Origin: Candidatus Cloacimonadota bacterium | GTDB taxonomy: Bacteria > Cloacimonadota > Cloacimonadia > Cloacimonadales > TCS61 | Assembly: GCA_021108055.1 (NCBI GenBank) | Contig: JAIORR010000058.1 | Coordinates: forward strand, 1-8,975 | Length of the DNA: 8,975 bases | Reading direction: 5' to 3' | Shown here: in pieces, positions 5,275-8,975 of the stretch | Numbering within the stretch: position 1 is the stretch's first letter | How the letters are laid out: every line of letters begins with the position of its first letter | Program-made: the position numbers and the translations under genes | Notes under the pieces: generated by a model | Seen by the model: the letters and a program-made list of their open reading frames with translations, nothing else | Databases searched by the model: none | What the model was told of the DNA's origin: nothing

Positions 5275-6831
5275 ATGAAGGTTTCCGAAAAGATCGAAGA
5301 GCTGAAACAGAAAGAGGAAAAGATCAGAGAAATGGGCGGCGAAGCCCGTGTATCTAAACAGCATGATAAAAATAAACTCTCTGCCCGGGAAAGGATTCTT
5401 TTTCTTTTTGATGAAGGCACTTTCCGTGAAATTGATATGTTCGTGAAACACCGTTCCACAAATTTTAATATGCCTCAATTAGAAATCCCGTCAGACGGAG
5501 TTATCAGCGGACATGGTCTTGTTAATGGACGTCCTGTATTTGCCTATGCACAGGATTTCACATCCCGTGGTGGTTCGTTGGGAGAAAAACACGCAGCAAA
5601 GATCGTTAAGGTAATGGACCTGGCAATGAAAGCGGGAGTTCCCATCGTTGGCATGAACGATTCCGGAGGAGCACGCGTGGAAGAAGGGATAGACTCATTA
5701 AAAGGTTACGGAGATATTTTCTTCAGGAATTCCAGAGCTTCCGGCGTTATCCCTCAGATATCCGTGATAATGGGACCCTGCGCAGGCGGTGCGGTTTATT
5801 CTCCCGCAATGACAGATTTCGTGTTCATGGTAAAAAAAACAGCCCATATGTTCATTACCAGTCCGTATGTGATCAAAACAGTTACCGGCGAAGATACAAC
5901 TTTTGAAGAACTCGGCGGAGCAGTGGTAAATAACGCAAAAAGCGGGAATGCTCATTTTGCCTGTGAAAGTGACGAAGATGCAATCGAAAATGTTAAAATC
6001 CTTCTCAGTTATCTTCCGGAAAATAATTGTGATGATGCTCCCGTTGTTCCTATGGGTGATGATCCGCAACGATTATGTCCCGAACTCGATACGATCATTC
6101 CGGATAATCCTAAAGCCGCTTATGATATCAGAGATGTGATCCACTCGGTAGTTGATCAGGGTGAATTTTATGAAATTCATGAATTATTTGCGCAAAACGC
6201 TGTTATCGGTTTGGCAAGACTGAATAACAGAACTGTTGGAATAATTGCGAATCAGCCGCTGGTTCTTGCCGGTTGTCTGAACATAGATTCCTCAGATAAG
6301 ATCGCAAGATTCATCCGTTTCTGTGATGCTTTCAATATTCCGCTTATCACCTTCGTGGATGTTCCGGGTTATCTTCCGGGCTGTGATCAGGAATGGAGCG
6401 GAGTTATCCGCCATGGTGCAAAGATATTGTGGAGCTATTCCGAGGCAACCGTTCCCAAACTTACGGTTACTACCAGGAAAAGTTACGGCGGAGCCTACAT
6501 CGCTATGAGTTCACAGCATCTCGGGGCGGATATGTTATTTGCCTGGCCCTCGGCACAAATAGCCGTAATGGGTGCTCAGGGTGCTGTCAATATTGTAACA
6601 AGCTACAGAAAAGAGATCAAAGAGGCAGCCGATCCTAAAGCGAAAACAGAGGAAAAAATAAAAGAATACGAAGATGCCTTCAATACGCCATATATTGCGG
6701 CAGAACGTGGGTATATCGATGCTGTTATCCAGCCAAGCGAAACCAGAATAAGATTGATCGATGCACTGGAAGCGCTGGCTACAAAAAAAGAATCTCTCCC
6801 ACCCAAAAAACATGGGAATATTCCAGTGTAA
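5275..6831 (+). CDS. Acyl-CoA carboxyltransferase (methylmalonyl-CoA decarboxylase alpha / transcarboxylase 12S / PccB type)
   Basis: A 518-aa cytoplasmic enzyme of the crotonase fold, full length for the family. It moves a carboxyl group between an acyl-CoA (probably propionyl-/methylmalonyl-CoA) and carboxybiotin. The N-terminal half has KLSARERILFLFDEGTFREI (34-53), AQDFTSRGGSLGEKH (92-106) and NDSGGARVEEGIDSL (128-142). The first oxyanion-hole region is GPCAGGAVYSPAMTDF (167-182). The C-terminal half has FVDVPGYLPGCDQEWSGVIR (360-379), the second oxyanion region RKSYGGAYIAMSSQHLGAD (401-419) and AWPSAQIAVMGAQGAVNI (423-440). Residue 409 is Ile; in Streptomyces homologues an Asp at the matching place favours propionyl-CoA and Ile goes with broader specificity, so substrate should not be inferred from this site alone. 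No biotin carboxylase gene lies nearby; the biotin carrier is fused to the third gene of the operon. That context favours transcarboxylase or decarboxylase over an ATP-dependent carboxylase. Confidence 0.92.
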   Translation: MKVSEKIEELKQKEEKIREMGGEARVSKQHDKNKLSARERILFLFDEGTFREIDMFVKHRSTNFNMPQLEIPSDGVISGHGLVNGRPVFAYAQDFTSRGGSLGEKHAAKIVKVMDLAMKAGVPIVGMNDSGGARVEEGIDSLKGYGDIFFRNSRASGVIPQISVIMGPCAGGAVYSPAMTDFVFMVKKTAHMFITSPYVIKTVTGEDTTFEELGGAVVNNAKSGNAHFACESDEDAIENVKILLSYLPENNCDDAPVVPMGDDPQRLCPELDTIIPDNPKAAYDIRDVIHSVVDQGEFYEIHELFAQNAVIGLARLNNRTVGIIANQPLVLAGCLNIDSSDKIARFIRFCDAFNIPLITFVDVPGYLPGCDQEWSGVIRHGAKILWSYSEATVPKLTVTTRKSYGGAYIAMSSQHLGADMLFAWPSAQIAVMGAQGAVNIVTSYRKEIKEAADPKAKTEEKIKEYEDAFNTPYIAAERGYIDAVIQPSETRIRLIDALEALATKKESLPPKKHGNIPV

Positions 6832-6875
6832 AACAATCATTGTTATTGTTCATTAAAGATGTAATGATTTAAAAT

Positions 6876-6882
6876 AAAAGGA
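6876..6882 (+). promoter_or_regulatory. Ribosome-binding site fixing the TTG start of the small subunit gene
   Basis: AAAAGGA lies 6 bases before the TTG at 6889. No in-frame ATG occurs until residue 38 of the product, so this site supports the TTG as the true start. Confidence 0.6.
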
Positions 6883-6888
6883 TTAATT

Positions 6889-7050
6889 TTGGAAAGATCA
6901 AAAAAGATCAAAGCTGCCATCATTGGAGTTTTATACTACCTTGTGGAAAATGAAAAAGATAATAAAAAGCAGAATCGCTGGGTACAGAGCGGTAGAGCAA
7001 TGATCATGCAAAACAGAATGTTGGTTCAACGAAGAGAGATGAAAAGATAA
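6889..7050 (+). CDS. Small 53-aa accessory subunit, epsilon/gamma-like, of the carboxyltransferase complex
   Basis: A short gene between the two carboxyltransferase genes: 57 bp after the first and 15 bp before the next, with a TTG start and a well placed AAAAGGA. The protein is very basic. It has an amphipathic or weakly hydrophobic helix (KKIKAAIIGVLYYLVENEKD, 5-24), a polar linker, and a C-terminal segment NRWVQSGRAMIMQNRMLVQR (29-48). The pattern of an A/I-rich helix, then W-x-x-x-G-R, then N-R and a basic end resembles, from memory, the C-terminal part of the gamma/delta subunits and the 55-aa epsilon subunit of sodium-pumping methylmalonyl-CoA decarboxylase (MmdE in Veillonella). Similar small proteins accompany acyl-CoA carboxylases in other anaerobes. 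These subunits are thought to hold or stabilise the complex. There is no real transmembrane helix, so it is not a complete OadG/MmdD. Gene reality is well supported; the subunit assignment is a moderate-confidence inference. Confidence 0.72.
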   Translation: MERSKKIKAAIIGVLYYLVENEKDNKKQNRWVQSGRAMIMQNRMLVQRREMKR

Positions 7051-7054
7051 TTTT

Positions 7055-7061
7055 GGGAGGA
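7055..7061 (+). promoter_or_regulatory. Strong ribosome-binding site fixing the GTG start of the OadA-like gene
   Basis: GGGAGGA ends 4 bases before the GTG at 7066. The next in-frame ATG codons (7096, 7105) have no comparable site, so GTG is the preferred start. Confidence 0.75.
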
Positions 7062-7065
7062 AATA

Positions 7066-8975
7066 GTGAAATTAGATAAACATGGTGTTCTGGAAATGAC
7101 CGAGATGAATTATGCCCCGAATCGTCCAAAGACAAAGAATCCGATCAAGATACAAGACCTTAGTTTCAGAGATGGTCATCAGTCGATATTTGCCACCCGC
7201 GGCAGAACAGAAGATATGCTGCCGGTAGCCGAGATGATGGACAATATCGGGTTTTATTCTTTTGAAATGTGGGGTGGTGCGACTTTTGACACAATGCACC
7301 GTTACCTTAACGAAGACCCGTGGGAAAGGATCAGGACTTTAAAGAAGCATATCAAGAAAACTCCATTCTCGATGCTTTTGCGTGGACAGAACCTGGTGGG
7401 TTATCGCAATTATGCAGATGACGTAGTGGAAAATTTTGTGCAGAGAGCCTGTGATAACGGGATCGATATCTTTCGTGTATTCGATGCTCTGAACGATTTC
7501 AGGAATTTTGAAACAGCGGTAAAAATAATAAAAAAGAATGGAAAACATTTTCAGGGTTCTATCTGTTACTCTCTTACGGAAGCACGTATGGGAGGAGAAA
7601 CTTATAACCTGGAATATTACCTGGAAAAAGCAAAGCAGCTCGAAGATTTTGGTGCAGACACGATATGTATAAAAGATATGGCTGGACTGGTCTCGCCTTA
7701 TGATGCATATAATTTGATAAAAGCATTAAAAGAACAAACCGATATTCCCATTCATCTGCATACTCATTTCACTTCAGGGATGGGAGATCTTGCCCTTCTC
7801 AAAGCTATCGAAGCCGGAGTTGATATCATCGATACCTGTATGGCGCCTTATGCATACAGAACTTCACATCCGGCTGTAGAACCGCTGGTTATTACACTTC
7901 TTGGAACGAACCGTGATACCGGACTGGACATCAACAAACTGGCAGAGATCGACAAAGAAATGGAAAAGATCGTTCCCAAATACAAATACCTGCTCGATGA
8001 TACAAAATTAGCCATTATCGATACCAATGTGATCCTTCATCAAACTCCGGGAGGAATGCTTTCCAACCTTGTGAATCAGCTTAAACAGATGGATGCGATC
8101 GACAGGCTCGATGATGTGTTTGAAGCTCTGCCAAAAGTAAGAAAACAATTAGGGCAGGTTCCATTGGTTACTCCCACCAGCCAGATCGTTGGAATTCAGG
8201 CTGTAAATAATGTTCTTTATGATAAAGAAGAGGGCGAATATTCCCAGATAACAGAGCAGGTAAAAGACCTTTGCTTCGGACTTTATGGCAAAACGACGCT
8301 TCCTATAGATAAAAAAGTTCAGAAGAAAGCACTAAAGGATTATCCCCGAGGTGAAACACCTATTTCAACTCGACCCGGTGATATGCTGGAACCCGAGCTT
8401 CCCAAAGTGGAAAAAGACGTGAAAGGTCTGGCAAAAGATCTGGATGATGAACTGATCTGTGCATTATATCCGGTAACGGGTAAGCGTTTTTTAAATTGGA
8501 AATATGGACTTCAGGAAATTCCCGATGATGTGAAACCTAAAACAATTGAAGAAGTTGAAAAAGAAAAAGAACTTATTGCAAAAGCACTTTCCGGAGAACT
8601 TACTGCCAAAGCAAAGAAAGAAAAACCGGCAGGTCTGCGTTCCTTCGATGTGTATGTGGATGGTGATCATTTCAATGTGGAAGTTGCAGATCCGAACGTT
8701 CGAACTTATGGTATGTCGGTTAAGAAAAAAGAAAAAAAAGCAGTGGAAACAGATGATTCCGGAAATCTTTGTGCACCCATTCCCGGCATGATAATCGAAT
8801 ATAAAAAGAAGGTCGGAGATAAAGTGAAAGCAGGTGAAACCGTGGTCGTGCTGGAAGCAATGAAGATGTTCAATAACCTGGCAGCACCATGCGATGGTGA
8901 GATCAAGGATATTGATTTTGAGGCAGGAGATTCTGTAGTAAAAGGTAATATTCTCTGTTATATCGAACCGGAAAA
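7066..8975 (+). CDS. oadA: Biotinylated pyruvate/oxaloacetate carboxyltransferase (OadA / transcarboxylase 5S plus biotinyl domain), 3' end beyond window
   Basis: An open frame of 636 codons runs off the window without a stop and is almost complete. Residues 27-290 form the TIM-barrel carboxyltransferase domain: LSFRDGHQSIFATRGRTEDM (32-51; metal ligand D36), EMWGGATFD (82-90), LLRGQNLVGYRNYADD (104-120 region), FRVFDALNDF (136-145), CIKDMAGL (201-208; K203 matches the carbamylated metal-binding lysine) and HLHTHF (230-235; metal ligands H232 and H234). The conserved PYC/OADA domain follows (about 300-500; HQTPGGMLSNL, VTPTSQIVGIQAV). A Lys/Glu-rich linker leads to the biotinyl domain (568 on) with LEAMKM and biotin lysine K600 (8863-8865). 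It transfers carboxyl between pyruvate/oxaloacetate and biotin. The preceding gene supplies the acyl-CoA half-reaction, so a methylmalonyl-CoA:pyruvate transcarboxylase is the favoured reading; an oxaloacetate decarboxylase alpha subunit is the alternative. Confidence 0.93.
   Translation, partial: MKLDKHGVLEMTEMNYAPNRPKTKNPIKIQDLSFRDGHQSIFATRGRTEDMLPVAEMMDNIGFYSFEMWGGATFDTMHRYLNEDPWERIRTLKKHIKKTPFSMLLRGQNLVGYRNYADDVVENFVQRACDNGIDIFRVFDALNDFRNFETAVKIIKKNGKHFQGSICYSLTEARMGGETYNLEYYLEKAKQLEDFGADTICIKDMAGLVSPYDAYNLIKALKEQTDIPIHLHTHFTSGMGDLALLKAIEAGVDIIDTCMAPYAYRTSHPAVEPLVITLLGTNRDTGLDINKLAEIDKEMEKIVPKYKYLLDDTKLAIIDTNVILHQTPGGMLSNLVNQLKQMDAIDRLDDVFEALPKVRKQLGQVPLVTPTSQIVGIQAVNNVLYDKEEGEYSQITEQVKDLCFGLYGKTTLPIDKKVQKKALKDYPRGETPISTRPGDMLEPELPKVEKDVKGLAKDLDDELICALYPVTGKRFLNWKYGLQEIPDDVKPKTIEEVEKEKELIAKALSGELTAKAKKEKPAGLRSFDVYVDGDHFNVEVADPNVRTYGMSVKKKEKKAVETDDSGNLCAPIPGMIIEYKKKVGDKVKAGETVVVLEAMKMFNNLAAPCDGEIKDIDFEAGDSVVKGNILCYIEPE

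Noticed and set aside
6835..6869. Inverted repeat AATCATT / AATGATT between the 12S-like gene and the small gene, possible terminator
   Set aside because: Seven A-T-rich pairs around a 21-base loop with no T-run would be very weak, and the downstream genes clearly continue the operon.
1..8975. CRISPR array, tRNA or rRNA genes, integrase or transposase genes, defence system
   Set aside because: No regularly spaced repeats, no cloverleaf-like or rRNA-like sequence, and no protein with recombinase, nuclease or helicase motifs was seen on either strand.

Overview
The window looks like the chromosome of an anaerobic, moderately AT-rich Gram-negative bacterium. Two observations suggest the Fibrobacteres-Chlorobi-Bacteroidetes (FCB) side of the tree, with Cloacimonadota-type organisms a reasonable guess. 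One is a GWxTD-domain protein, a family I associate mainly with FCB and Acidobacteria genomes. The other is a biotin-dependent acyl-CoA/oxoacid carboxyl-transfer gene set of the kind used in methylmalonyl-CoA routes of propionate metabolism. The taxonomic guess is inference; no rRNA or marker gene is present.

Layout. Positions 15-5064 hold seven genes on the minus strand. Read in transcription order from the right, they are: a single-domain EamA transporter (5064-4639), a full-length ten-helix EamA transporter (4522-3605), a small GWxTD protein (3608-2994, ATGA overlap with the gene before), a LemA protein (2984-2373), a membrane TPM-domain protein (2209-1535), a secreted/anchored TPM protein with a glycine-rich tail (1533-787), and a CPBP-family intramembrane protease-like protein (737-15). 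Short gaps and overlaps suggest one or two operons. Two longer gaps interrupt the series, and both hold repeat-like DNA: a 143-bp element with perfect 13-bp terminal inverted repeats (2223-2365), and a repeat/hairpin patch (4578-4638).

A 210-bp divergent intergenic region (5065-5274) separates this block from a plus-strand operon. That operon encodes a 518-aa carboxyltransferase of the propionyl-CoA carboxylase beta / transcarboxylase 12S type (5275-6831), a 53-aa small protein with a TTG start (6889-7050), and a biotinylated OadA/5S-type carboxyltransferase with a GTG start (7066 to the window edge). The last gene is nearly complete and includes its biotin-accepting lysine.

How the genes work together. 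The plus-strand set contains two different carboxyltransferase active sites plus one biotin carrier, and no biotin carboxylase in view. This fits either a methylmalonyl-CoA:pyruvate transcarboxylase or part of a sodium-pumping decarboxylase; the membrane beta subunit needed for the latter is not in the window. The small protein resembles the tiny epsilon/gamma-type accessory subunits of such complexes. The minus-strand LemA-TPM-TPM set is a known recurring neighbourhood of envelope proteins with poorly defined roles. Here it is joined to a GWxTD protein upstream and a CPBP protein downstream. I do not see a clearly new system. The most useful observations are the small subunit gene, the inverted-repeat element inside the envelope operon, and the unusual residues in the 5S-type active site.
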